64,000 nucleotides of DNA from the NCBI RefSeq assembly GCF_014212055.1, contig NZ_JACJVO010000039.1, positions 1 through 64,000 of the forward strand, given 5' to 3'. Below the pieces are notes generated by a model that saw nothing but the letters and a program-made list of their open reading frames with translations, searched no databases and was not told where the DNA came from. How positions within the stretch are numbered: the stretch's first letter is position 1; the number at the start of each line of letters is the position of its first letter. This DNA is from Cohnella zeiphila. GTDB taxonomy: Bacteria; Bacillota; Bacilli; Paenibacillales; Paenibacillaceae. Of the stretch, positions 20,046-27,433 are shown piece after piece. Position numbers and translations under genes: made by a program.

Positions 20046-21044
20046 ATGAACCATCGTAACCGCCCCCGCCCTTCGCGGCATTCCTCCGCATCGGCGGAAG
20101 GAGGAGACGACCGCCGTCGCGGCGGCGCCGGGACGGGACGCAGAGCTCCTGCGTCCGACCGGCCCGCGCCTTACCGGCAGGACAAGAAATTATCCGTCCG
20201 TTCGGCCGATCCGGAGCTCGCGGCCGAGACGGACGAGTCCGCCGCCGAATCCGGCGAGCAGTATCTTGCGGGCAAGCACCCGGTGCTGGAAGCGCTCAGA
20301 GCCGGACGAGCCCTCAACAAGATCTGGCTGTCCAACCAGGCCCAGCGCTCGCTGGTCCAGCCGATCGTCGACGAAGCGAAGAGCCGGAGCGTCGTCGTCC
20401 AGTTCGCCGACAAGAAGAAGCTCGATTTGCTGGTACCCGGCCTGCAGCATCAAGGAGTCGTCGCCCAGGCCGCCGCAGTCTCTTACGCCGAGGTGGAAGA
20501 CCTGCTGGCCCGGGCGGCGGAGCGGGGAGAAGCGCCGCTCCTGATCCTGCTCGACGAAGTGGAGGACCCGCACAACCTCGGCTCCATTCTGCGCACGGCG
20601 GATTGCACCGGGGCGCACGGGATCGTCGTGCCCAAGCGGCGCAGCGCCAGCCTGACCGCGGTCGTCGCCAAGACGTCGGCCGGCGCCGTCGAGTACGTGC
20701 CGGTCGCGCGGGTGGCGAACCTGGCCCAGACGATCGACAAGCTGAAGGAAGCGGGCGTGTGGATCGCCGGCGCGGACGCGGCGGCGGACGCCGATGCGTA
20801 CCGGGCGAACCTGACCGGACCGCTCGCGATCGTCATCGGCAGCGAGGGGAGCGGCATCTCCCGTCTCGTGCGCGAGAAATGCGACTTTCTCGTCTCCCTG
20901 CCGATGTTCGGGAAGATCAACTCGCTGAACGCCTCCGTCGCCGCCGGCGTCCTTCTGTACGAAGCGGTCCGCCAGCGCCGGGAGCGGCAAGCCGGGGAAA
21001 GCGCCGGTCTCGCGGTTCCAGGAGACGGGCATGCTTCGCCGTGA
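20046..21044 (+). CDS. rlmB: 23S rRNA (guanosine-2'-O-)-methyltransferase RlmB
   Basis: 332 residues. The first 75 residues are a basic, low-complexity extension rich in R, P and S that is absent from the shortest homologues. A substrate-binding domain (GKHPVLEALRAGRALNKIW) and the SPOUT catalytic domain follow, with LDEVEDPHNLGSILRTADCTGAHG, IVIGSEGSGISRLV and MFGKINSLNASVAAGVLLYEA forming the three TrmH motifs and knot. It methylates a guanosine 2'-OH, by homology in 23S rRNA. It overlaps the next gene by 14 bases. Confidence 0.94.
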   Translation: MNHRNRPRPSRHSSASAEGGDDRRRGGAGTGRRAPASDRPAPYRQDKKLSVRSADPELAAETDESAAESGEQYLAGKHPVLEALRAGRALNKIWLSNQAQRSLVQPIVDEAKSRSVVVQFADKKKLDLLVPGLQHQGVVAQAAAVSYAEVEDLLARAAERGEAPLLILLDEVEDPHNLGSILRTADCTGAHGIVVPKRRSASLTAVVAKTSAGAVEYVPVARVANLAQTIDKLKEAGVWIAGADAAADADAYRANLTGPLAIVIGSEGSGISRLVREKCDFLVSLPMFGKINSLNASVAAGVLLYEAVRQRRERQAGESAGLAVPGDGHASP

Positions 21045-21558
21045 AGACGTCCTGATCGTCGACGGCTATAACATGATCGGGGCTTGGCCCGAGCTGGAGA
21101 AGCTGAAGCAGGAACGGCTGGAAGACGCGCGGGATCGGCTGCTCGACCTGATGGCCAACTACCAGAGCTACGCCGGAGTGACCGTCTACGTCGTCTTCGA
21201 CGCCTTCCGGGTGCCCGGGCTCGGCGCCGCCTACAAGCAGAACCGGCTTCGCATCGTGTTCACCCGGGAGAAGGAGACGGCCGACGAGTGCATCGAGCGG
21301 CTGGTCGGGGAGATGACGTCGGTCAAACGGAATGTGTACGTGGCCACGTCCGACCAGACCGAGCAGCGCGTCGCCTTCGGCCGGGGCGCGCTCCGCCTGT
21401 CGGCGCGGGAGCTGCGGCTGGCCGTCGAGGAGAGCCGGCGGGAGATCGACCGGACCATTCGCCGGGAGCCCCCGCCCAAGCGGAACCCGCTGGGCGGGAA
21501 CCTCTCCGCCGACATTCAGTCGAAGCTGGAACGGATGCGGAGAGGGCAGCGGGACTGA
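21031..21558 (+). CDS. rae1: NYN/PIN-like endoribonuclease Rae1 (YacP)
   Basis: 175 residues. LIVDGYNMIGAWPEL (D10) opens the NYN domain and VVFDAF, ETADECIERLV and VATSDQTEQRVAF carry the other acidic residues of the PIN-like site. In B. subtilis this protein, formerly YacP, cuts mRNA in the ribosomal A site. The C-terminal third is a basic helical tail. It is encoded within the rlmB-sigH interval as in Bacillus. Confidence 0.9.
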   Translation: MLRREDVLIVDGYNMIGAWPELEKLKQERLEDARDRLLDLMANYQSYAGVTVYVVFDAFRVPGLGAAYKQNRLRIVFTREKETADECIERLVGEMTSVKRNVYVATSDQTEQRVAFGRGALRLSARELRLAVEESRREIDRTIRREPPPKRNPLGGNLSADIQSKLERMRRGQRD

Positions 21559-21633
21559 CGGCCGGATGGGGAGTTAAACCAGTTTTTCCAGAGGTCGAAT
21601 CCCCGGAATCCGCGTCAAATCAAGTCGAATCGG

Positions 21634-21662
21634 TTGACGCTGTAAGTTTCATCAAGTATATT
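21634..21662 (+). promoter_or_regulatory. sigma-A promoter of sigH
   Basis: TTGACG (21634-21639), 17 bases, TATATT (21657-21662), 61 bases before the sigH GTG. It would let sigH be made independently of the upstream operon. Confidence 0.8.
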
Positions 21663-21723
21663 GGTAGTAGTTTGGTAGTTTCCGAACGGGAACCGCACGT
21701 TTCGAAGGTCGGAGGGATGATTC

Positions 21724-22374
21724 GTGAGCGTTGACGTAAACGAATTGGCAGCACACGAATATGACTTCAAGACCGACGAGGACATCGTGGAAGCCGTCCG
21801 GCTTGGAGATTCCGAAGCGCTGGAGTACTTGATCAACAAGTACCGGAACTTCGTCCGCGCGAAGGCGCGCTCCTATTTCCTGATCGGAGCGGAGCGGGAA
21901 GACATCGTGCAGGAAGGCATGATCGGCCTTTATAAGTCGATCCGCGACTTCAAAGGCGACAAGCTGGCTTCGTTCAAGGCGTTCGCCGAGCTCTGCGTCA
22001 CCCGCCAGATCATTACGGCGATCAAGACCGCCACCCGCCAGAAGCATATTCCCCTCAACTCTTACGTGTCGCTGGACAAGCCCATTTACGACGAAGATTC
22101 CGACCGCACTCTTCTAGACGTCATCTGCGGCTCCCGCGTTTGCGATCCGGAAGAGATGATCATCAACCAGGAAGAGTTTTTCGGCCTGGAAGACAAAATG
22201 TCGGAGATTCTAAGCGACCTGGAACGCAAAGTGTTGATGCTCTATTTGGACGGCCGTTCCTACCAGGAGATCGCGGTCGATCTCGAGCGACACGTCAAGT
22301 CCATCGACAACGCGCTGCAGCGCGTCAAGCGCAAGCTGGAGCGTTACCTGGAAGTGCGGGACGTCGGCAGCTGA
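21724..22374 (+). CDS. sigH: RNA polymerase sigma factor SigH
   Basis: 216 residues. Region 2 (about 22-95, EDIVQEGMIGLYKSIRDFKGD...FKAFAELCVTRQIITAIKTATRQKHIPLN) recognises the -10 element, and region 4 (about 155-210, LSDLERKVLMLYLDGRSYQEIAVDLERHVKSIDNAL) the -35. It directs transcription of post-exponential and early sporulation genes. Start GTG 21724 follows ggaggga. It has its own promoter and terminator. Confidence 0.96.
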   Translation: MSVDVNELAAHEYDFKTDEDIVEAVRLGDSEALEYLINKYRNFVRAKARSYFLIGAEREDIVQEGMIGLYKSIRDFKGDKLASFKAFAELCVTRQIITAIKTATRQKHIPLNSYVSLDKPIYDEDSDRTLLDVICGSRVCDPEEMIINQEEFFGLEDKMSEILSDLERKVLMLYLDGRSYQEIAVDLERHVKSIDNALQRVKRKLERYLEVRDVGS

Positions 22375-22413
22375 GCGCAGTCGGTATCGTTTTTCCCATA
22401 AGATCGAACAACG

Positions 22414-22441
22414 GGCAGTCTCCTATGCGAGCTGCTTTTTT
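22414..22441 (+). terminator. intrinsic terminator after sigH
   Basis: Stem gcag(t)ctc/gagctgc with one bulged base and a 6-base loop is followed by TTTTTT. Confidence 0.75.
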
Positions 22442-22651
22442 GATTGCGCGGAGGGCGCGCTTTTCTAAGAGACTCGCGGGACGTTCGGGTTAAAGTCGCC
22501 CAATCTGGTGAATACTGGTTGATAGGCTCTGAGGCCAGGAAAGCCGATAACCCCATCCCCCGTCGAGGCCGGACGAATTCGACTCCCCGGCTCCCGCGCG
22601 CCGTTCTTGCTGCCGCGGCGATGCCGGCAAGACGCGTCCGCAAGCTTTTCG
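22442..22651. other. intergenic stretch between sigH terminator and rpmG promoter
   Basis: About 210 bases. I tested the segment around 22570-22600 for a tRNA T-arm and found no matching stem. No ORF with a ribosome binding site is seen. Confidence 0.4.
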
Positions 22652-22680
22652 TTGACATCGCATAGGCCCTGTGATAAATT
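22652..22680 (+). promoter_or_regulatory. sigma-A promoter of rpmG-secE-nusG
   Basis: TTGACA (22652-22657), 17 bases, TAAATT (22675-22680), leaving a leader of about 140 bases before rpmG. Confidence 0.85.
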
Positions 22681-22827
22681 ATTTTAGTAACCTTAAGGTG
22701 GAGTTTTATGCACAGGCCCTGGATCCCAAGCGAAACGCCAGGTTTCGTTGCCGTGAAGCGGCGAAGCGGCTGTTTGCGCTTGGATTCAATTTGTTTATGA
22801 AGTTGGCAAGCCCGGGAGGTGGAACAC

Positions 22828-22977
22828 ATGCGGGTAATCATTACGCTCGCTTGCACGAGCTGCAAGCAACGGAACTACACGACGACCAAGAACAAACGGA
22901 CTCACTCCGATCGGATCGAGCTGAAGAAGTTCTGCAAGTTCTGCAACGCGCATCTTCCTCATCGTGAAACTCGGTAA
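22828..22977 (+). CDS. rpmG: 50S ribosomal protein L33 (zinc-binding form)
   Basis: 49 residues, [17 protein letters not shown] at the start and [14 protein letters not shown] at the end. C9/C12 and C36/C39 are the zinc ligands, so this is the C+ paralogue that zinc-starved Bacillus replace with a C- form. The ATG follows gggaggtgg at ideal spacing, and secE starts 18 bases later. This order, sigH-rpmG-secE-nusG, is the standard one. Confidence 0.96.
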   Translation: MRVIITLACTSCKQRNYTTTKNKRTHSDRIELKKFCKFCNAHLPHRETR

Positions 22978-22995
22978 GTCGTAGGAGGTTTGGAC

Positions 22996-23205
22996 GTGAC
23001 TTTCCTTGCCAAAATGAAACAGAGCTTTGGGTCTTTTTTCTCGTTCTTTGGCGACAGCTGGAGCGAGCTGAAGAAGGTCCGTTGGCCTAAGCGGAAAGAG
23101 TTGACCAGCTATACGATCGTCGTTATCGTAACCGTGCTGCTGGTGACTATCTACTTCTGGGTGCTGGACATCGTCATTTCGCGGCTCGTCGATCTCGTCA
23201 TTTGA
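22996..23205 (+). CDS. secE: preprotein translocase subunit SecE
   Basis: 69 residues with an amphipathic segment WSELKKVRWPKRKELTSYT (about 23-41), the conserved cytoplasmic helix of SecE, and one membrane helix (about 42-62). It clamps SecY in the SecYEG channel. The GTG at 22996 is chosen since taggagg lies 7 bases before it; a TTG at 22990 overlaps that site. Confidence 0.94.
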   Translation: MTFLAKMKQSFGSFFSFFGDSWSELKKVRWPKRKELTSYTIVVIVTVLLVTIYFWVLDIVISRLVDLVI

Positions 23206-23231
23206 TGCGGGAACCTAAAGGTGGCATTTCG

Positions 23232-23765
23232 ATGGAGAAAAGATGGTATGTCGTTCATACGTACTCCGGGTACGAGAACAAGGTAAAGACGAACCTGGAG
23301 AAACGCGTGGAATCGATGGGAATGCAGGACAAGATTTTTCGCGTGCTCGTTCCGATGGAAGAAGAGATCGTGAACAAGGACGGCAAGAAGAAGTCGGTGA
23401 TGCGCAAGGTATATCCCGGCTATGTTCTTGTGGAGATGATCCAGACCGACGATTCCTGGTACGTGGTTCGCAACACGCCCGGCGTAACCGGGTTTGTCGG
23501 ATCCACGGGCTCCGGATCGAAGCCGACGGCGCTTCTGCCCGAGGAAGTGGAGCAGATTCTGCGCCACATGGGCATGGAGGAGCCGAAGCCGGTCATCGAC
23601 TTCGAGCTGAAGGAGAACGTCCGCGTCAAAGTCGGGCCTTTCGCCAACTTTGTCGGTTCGGTCGAGGAGATCCTGCACGACAAGAGCAAGCTCAAAGTGC
23701 ACGTCAACATGTTCGGTAGGGAAACCCCGCTTGAGTTGGATTATACCCAAGTGGAGAAGATATAA
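23232..23765 (+). CDS. nusG: transcription termination/antitermination factor NusG
   Basis: 177 residues. The NGN domain opens with KRWYVVHTYSGYENKVKTNLEKRV and contains YPGYVLVEM and NTPGVTGFVG; the C-terminal KOW domain has VRVKVGPFANFVGSVEEI. It binds RNA polymerase and affects pausing and coupling to ribosomes. ATG 23232 with aaaggtgg upstream is used. Confidence 0.96.
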   Translation: MEKRWYVVHTYSGYENKVKTNLEKRVESMGMQDKIFRVLVPMEEEIVNKDGKKKSVMRKVYPGYVLVEMIQTDDSWYVVRNTPGVTGFVGSTGSGSKPTALLPEEVEQILRHMGMEEPKPVIDFELKENVRVKVGPFANFVGSVEEILHDKSKLKVHVNMFGRETPLELDYTQVEKI

Positions 23766-23843
23766 TATCCGGTTTCTGGCAAGAGCGGGAGGAGCGCGTC
23801 GCGCATCCGTCTAACCGCATTATGGGGCAAGGAGGTGTGCATC

Positions 23844-24269
23844 ATGGCCAAAAAAGTCATCAAATTGGTGAAGCTTCAAGTTCCTGCCGGCAAAGCAAAC
23901 CCGGCGCCGCCGATCGGTCCTGCACTCGGTCAAGCGGGCGTGAACATCATGGCTTTCTGTAAGGAATTCAACGCGCGTACGGCCGACCAAGCCGGTCTGA
24001 TCATTCCGGTCGTCATCACCGTATTCGAGGACCGTTCCTTCACGTTCGAGACGAAGACTCCCCCGGCTGCCGTTCTGCTGCGCGTAGCGGCTGGCATCCC
24101 GAAGGGTTCCGGCGAACCGAACAAGAAGAAAGTCGCTACCGTCAAACGGGCCAAAGTCCGCGAGATCGCCGAGCAAAAGCTGGTCGACCTGAACGCGGCA
24201 TCCGTCGAAGCGGCTATGCGCATGATCGAAGGCACCGCCCGCAGCATGGGCGTCGTCATCGAAGACTGA
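23844..24269 (+). CDS. rplK: 50S ribosomal protein L11
   Basis: 141 residues. [34 protein letters not shown] is the N-terminal domain contacting thiostrepton-type drugs and factors, and [20 protein letters not shown] the C-terminal rRNA-binding domain (spans quoted in parts: residues 9-26 and following). It forms the GTPase-associated stalk base with L10/L12. ATG 23844 follows aaggagg. It is first of rplK-rplA-rplJ-rplL. Confidence 0.97.
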   Translation: MAKKVIKLVKLQVPAGKANPAPPIGPALGQAGVNIMAFCKEFNARTADQAGLIIPVVITVFEDRSFTFETKTPPAAVLLRVAAGIPKGSGEPNKKKVATVKRAKVREIAEQKLVDLNAASVEAAMRMIEGTARSMGVVIED

Positions 24270-24402
24270 TTCCGGGCGGGATTCGGTCCCGCAACCGGGT
24301 GCTCCGGACAACCGGTCCGGCGCATGTGGGAGGAAATCCATGCCGCTCCTCGCACGGGAGCGCGGATTGAAACCGTTAAAACCACACAAGGAGGAGAACA
24401 AC

Positions 24403-25098
24403 ATGGCTAAGCACGGCAAGAAGTACGCGGAAGCTGCCAAGCTGATCGACCGCGACGCGACGTACGAGTCGCTCGAAGCGATTGAGCTGGTCAAGAAAGC
24501 CGCAACGGCCAAGTTCGACGAGTCCGTCGAAGTTGCCGTCCGTCTCGGCGTCGATTCGAGAAAGCAAGACCAGAACGTTCGCGGCGTCGTCGTCCTGCCT
24601 CACGGCACGGGCAAGACCAAGCGCGTTCTCGTATTCGCCAAGGGCGACAAGCTCAAGGAAGCGGAAGCCGCAGGCGCGGATTACGTCGGCGATGCGGACC
24701 TGATCAACAAAATCCAACAAGGCTGGTTCGAGTTCGACGTGTGCGTCGCGACTCCGGACATGATGAGCGAAGTTGGTAAGCTCGGCCGTATTCTCGGCGG
24801 TAAAGGCTTGATGCCGAACCCGAAGGCCGGCACCGTAACGAACGACGTTACGAAAGCCGTGCAAGAGATCAAGGCCGGTAAGATCGAATACCGTCTGGAC
24901 AAAGCCGGACAAATTCATGCCCCGATCGGCAAGGTATCGTTCGATGCCGAGAAGCTGAACGAGAACCTCAAGGCGCTGATCGACGCGCTGAACCGCGCGA
25001 AGCCGGCTGCCGCCAAAGGCGTGTACCTGAAGAACATCTCGATCTCTTCGACGATGGGACCGGGCGCACGGCTCAACGTAGCCGCCTACCGTCAATAA
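24403..25098 (+). CDS. rplA: 50S ribosomal protein L1
   Basis: 231 residues, full length. [18 protein letters not shown] begins the protein, [13 protein letters not shown] lies in domain I, and [18 protein letters not shown] is the typical domain II motif near residue 125-143. L1 binds 23S rRNA at the L1 stalk and often represses its own operon; no clear L1 operator is seen in the 133-base leader. The start follows aaggaggag. Confidence 0.97.
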   Translation: MAKHGKKYAEAAKLIDRDATYESLEAIELVKKAATAKFDESVEVAVRLGVDSRKQDQNVRGVVVLPHGTGKTKRVLVFAKGDKLKEAEAAGADYVGDADLINKIQQGWFEFDVCVATPDMMSEVGKLGRILGGKGLMPNPKAGTVTNDVTKAVQEIKAGKIEYRLDKAGQIHAPIGKVSFDAEKLNENLKALIDALNRAKPAAAKGVYLKNISISSTMGPGARLNVAAYRQ

Positions 25099-25117
25099 GA
25101 CGCGGGCCAAACTACGG

Positions 25118-25301
25118 TTGACAGCCTAAGGGCGATCGTGGTAAGCTCACAAAGTTGAATATCGATACCGTAGACCGTAGGTGCCGAGAGGCTTAATTTC
25201 CTACCGAGGTGTGTGGATAGAGGGAAGGCCGATTCCGTCAGGATGAGCGCCGGAACGATAAGACACGTCATGCCTCCGCAGCGTCTGCGGAGGCATTTTT
25301 G
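25118..25301 (+). promoter_or_regulatory. rplJL promoter, L10 leader and attenuator
   Basis: TTGACA (25118-25123), 18 bases, TAAGCT (25142-25147) make a promoter. The leader then carries the L10-leader core (around 25167-25210, with taggtgccgagaggctt and cctaccgagg close to the B. subtilis element) that binds L10-L12. It ends in a perfect 12-bp stem (25270-25281 / 25285-25296) with a 3-base loop and TTTTT, an attenuator 60 bases before rplJ. Excess L10-L12 should favour termination. Confidence 0.88.
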
Positions 25302-25361
25302 ATGCCGCGGACGCTGCGAACATTCAGATACGGTTGGATCATGAACCAGGAGGTGTACGAA

Positions 25362-25865
25362 ATGGCAAATGCGAAAATCATTGCGGCCAAGCAGCAGGAA
25401 GTGGAAGAGATCGCAACGAAGCTGCGCGAGAGCGCAAGCTCCGTCGTGACCGACTACCGCGGCCTGAACGTGGCGCAAGTGACCGAGCTGCGGAAGTCGC
25501 TCCGCGAGGCCGGCGTCGAATTCCAAGTTCTGAAGAATTCGCTCGTCAGCCGTGCGGCTGCAAGCGCCGAGCTGTCCGATCTGGACGCCGTTCTGACCGG
25601 ACCTACCGCCGTGGCGTTCAGCAAGAACGACGCCGTTGCCGCCGCGAAGATCCTGAACGACTTCGCGAAGAAGAACGACGCGCTTAAGCTGAAAGGCGGC
25701 ATCGTCGAAGGACGTTTCGTCGACAGCGAGCAAGTGAAGGCGCTGGCCAACCTGCCGTCCCGCGAAGGCCTGCTGTCCATGCTGCTCAGCGTGCTGCAAG
25801 CGCCGGTGCGCAACTTCGCGCTCGCGGTCAAAGCGGTCGCCGAGAAGAACGAAGCCAGCGCGTAA
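25362..25865 (+). CDS. rplJ: 50S ribosomal protein L10
   Basis: 167 residues. [21 protein letters not shown] and [13 protein letters not shown] are the rRNA-binding part, and the C-terminal helix (about 135-167) binds L12 dimers. It anchors the stalk and acts as repressor through the leader upstream. ATG 25362 has aggaggtg before it; longer in-frame starts would fall in the attenuator. Confidence 0.97.
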   Translation: MANAKIIAAKQQEVEEIATKLRESASSVVTDYRGLNVAQVTELRKSLREAGVEFQVLKNSLVSRAAASAELSDLDAVLTGPTAVAFSKNDAVAAAKILNDFAKKNDALKLKGGIVEGRFVDSEQVKALANLPSREGLLSMLLSVLQAPVRNFALAVKAVAEKNEASA

Positions 25866-25940
25866 GACATGCGGAATGCCGCGCATCATGCGGCTCAAGC
25901 AAGACCTATAACAACTACCAAACATTGGAGGTACTATTCC

Positions 25941-26306
25941 ATGAGCAAAGAGCAAATTTTGGAAGCCATTAAGGGCATGAGCGTTCTGGAACTGAACGAT
26001 CTCGTCAAAGCAATCGAAGAAGAATTCGGCGTTACCGCAGCAGCTCCGGTTGCTGTTGTCGCTGGCGGCGGCGGCGCTGCCGAAGCTGCCGAACAAACCG
26101 AGTTCGACGTCATTCTTGCTGAAGCCGGCGCTTCCAAGATCAACGTTATCAAGGTTGTTCGCGAAATTACGGGTCTCGGCCTGAAAGAAGCGAAAGACGT
26201 CGTCGACAACGCTCCGAAGCCGATCAAAGAGAAAGTGGCTAAGGAAGAAGCAGAAGCGCTCAAGGCTAAGCTCGAAGAAGCCGGCGCTAAAGTCGAAGTT
26301 AAGTAA
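25941..26306 (+). CDS. rplL: 50S ribosomal protein L7/L12
   Basis: 121 residues. N-terminal dimerisation helices ([20 protein letters not shown]), an alanine/glycine hinge (about 35-55) and the C-terminal factor-binding domain with [21 protein letters not shown]. Multiple copies form the stalk that recruits EF-G and EF-Tu. Its codon use is more biased than that of neighbours, as expected for high expression. A strong hairpin follows. Confidence 0.98.
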   Translation: MSKEQILEAIKGMSVLELNDLVKAIEEEFGVTAAAPVAVVAGGGGAAEAAEQTEFDVILAEAGASKINVIKVVREITGLGLKEAKDVVDNAPKPIKEKVAKEEAEALKAKLEEAGAKVEVK

Positions 26307-26327
26307 TCGAACCTCCGCATAACATAC

Positions 26328-26366
26328 AAACCCCTTGAAGAATCACGATTCTTCGAGGGGTTTGTT
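26328..26366 (+). terminator. terminator after rplL
   Basis: A 16-bp stem (26328-26343 / 26348-26363, one G-T pair) has a 4-base loop. The trailing T run is short (tttgtt), so some read-through to rsmC is likely. Confidence 0.8.
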
Positions 26367-26460
26367 AAATTCCGGAGTCCCGGCAAAGCACCTGAGCAAG
26401 TTTCGAAGCGTCGGCCCTATTTTTCGGGGTTATCTCATGAAGGCAAGGAGGACGGACCCG

Positions 26461-27069
26461 ATGAGCGAACATTACTATACCTCGAAACCGCAAACGGCCA
26501 GCGATCGGCGATCGTTCGCGGTCGAACTGAGAGGCAGCCGCTTCAAGCTGGTATCCGATGCCGGCGTGTTTTCGCGGGACGGGGTGGACTACGGCAGCCG
26601 AGTTTTGATCGAACGGATGGAATTCGCGGAGGACGCGAACGTTCTCGATCTCGGATGCGGCTACGGTCCGATCGGACTGGCCGCTGCCCGCCTTGCGCCG
26701 CGAGGACATGTCACGATGCTGGACATTAACGAACGAGCCGTCGCTCTGGCCCGCGAGAACGCGGAGGCCAACGGCGTGACCAACGTAGAGGCGCATAGAA
26801 GCGATTTGTATGAAGCGGTGGAAGGACGGCGGTTCGACGTCATCCTGTCCAATCCGCCGATTCGCGCCGGGAAAGTGGTCGTTCATCGTATTCTGACCGA
26901 AGCGAAGCTACATCTCGTTCCGGGAGGCGCGCTTTGGATCGTCATTCAGAACAAGCAAGGCGCTCCGTCCGCCCGTGCGAAGCTCGAGGAGACGTTCGGA
27001 GAGGCAGCCGTCGAAGAGATCGGCAAGGACAAAGGCTACCGAATTTATAAAGCGCAAGCGCCGGACTAA
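26461..27069 (+). CDS. rsmC: 16S rRNA methyltransferase RsmC-like (YbxB)
   Basis: 202 residues, class I SAM-dependent methyltransferase. VLDLGCGYGPIGLAAA (about 61-76) binds SAM and DVILSNPPIRAGK (about 128-140) is the NPPY-type catalytic motif of guanine-N2 methylases. It corresponds to ybxB between rplL and rpoB in Bacillus. ATG 26461 has aaggagg 11 bases upstream; an earlier in-frame ATG at 26437 precedes that site. Here rpoB does not follow: a 13-kb island intervenes. Confidence 0.92.
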   Translation: MSEHYYTSKPQTASDRRSFAVELRGSRFKLVSDAGVFSRDGVDYGSRVLIERMEFAEDANVLDLGCGYGPIGLAAARLAPRGHVTMLDINERAVALARENAEANGVTNVEAHRSDLYEAVEGRRFDVILSNPPIRAGKVVVHRILTEAKLHLVPGGALWIVIQNKQGAPSARAKLEETFGEAAVEEIGKDKGYRIYKAQAPD

Positions 27070-27095
27070 ATCGGCGTTGAGCCATAGCGAATTGA

Positions 27096-27145
27096 GGGGT
27101 GTTCCAGGACGGCCAATTCCGTCCGGCGGAACGCCCTTTTTTTTC
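27096..27145 (+). terminator. intrinsic terminator after rsmC
   Basis: Outer stem gggtgttcc/ggaacgccc (one T-G) and inner ggacgg/ccgtcc are followed by eight T. Confidence 0.88.
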
Positions 27146-27161
27146 GTGGGAATCTGAATTC

Positions 27162-27220
27162 GGGGGCTCCCCCAAAAGTAATCGGAAATCGCTTCGAAGC
27201 CTCACGTCACTTTTGGGGGA
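27162..27220. repeat. 59-bp palindromic intergenic repeat, copy 2
   Basis: Same length and orientation as 14100-14158, with identical 19-base outer parts at both ends and the same 12-bp inverted ends. It lies directly after the rsmC terminator, at the left border of the pectin island. Confidence 0.85.
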
Positions 27221-27243
27221 TAAATGAACAAATCCTCCGGGGA

Positions 27244-27377
27244 ATGAACCGATCCGGGAAAGCGATTTGGTTCATGGCGTGAAGAATCGAACGATTGAAG
27301 CGGCTGCAGCGGCGCCGTACGATGGGCATGGCAGCAACCTAACGAAAGAAAGGAGGCCAATGTTGTAAGCGGTTACG
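27244..27377 (+). promoter_or_regulatory. control region of the pectate lyase gene: inverted repeat and candidate cre site
   Basis: ATGAACC (27244-27250) and GGTTCAT (27269-27275) form a 7-bp inverted repeat that could be an operator. At 27363-27377 ttgtaagcggttacg fits the CcpA cre consensus WTGNAANCGNWNNCW at all but the last base. Between them, aaggagg (27350-27356) precedes ATG-TTG-TAA (27360-27368), a two-codon reading frame that overlaps the cre-like site. I found no convincing -35/-10 pair. Confidence 0.45.
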
Positions 27378-27433
27378 GTCGAGACGGAGGGATGACGGGC
27401 AGGCGGAACGATTTTCAATGAGGAGGTTTGACC

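Noticed and set aside
22500-22620. tRNA gene between sigH and rpmG
   Set aside because: The segment with cgaattcgactcc does not form a T-stem or acceptor stem.
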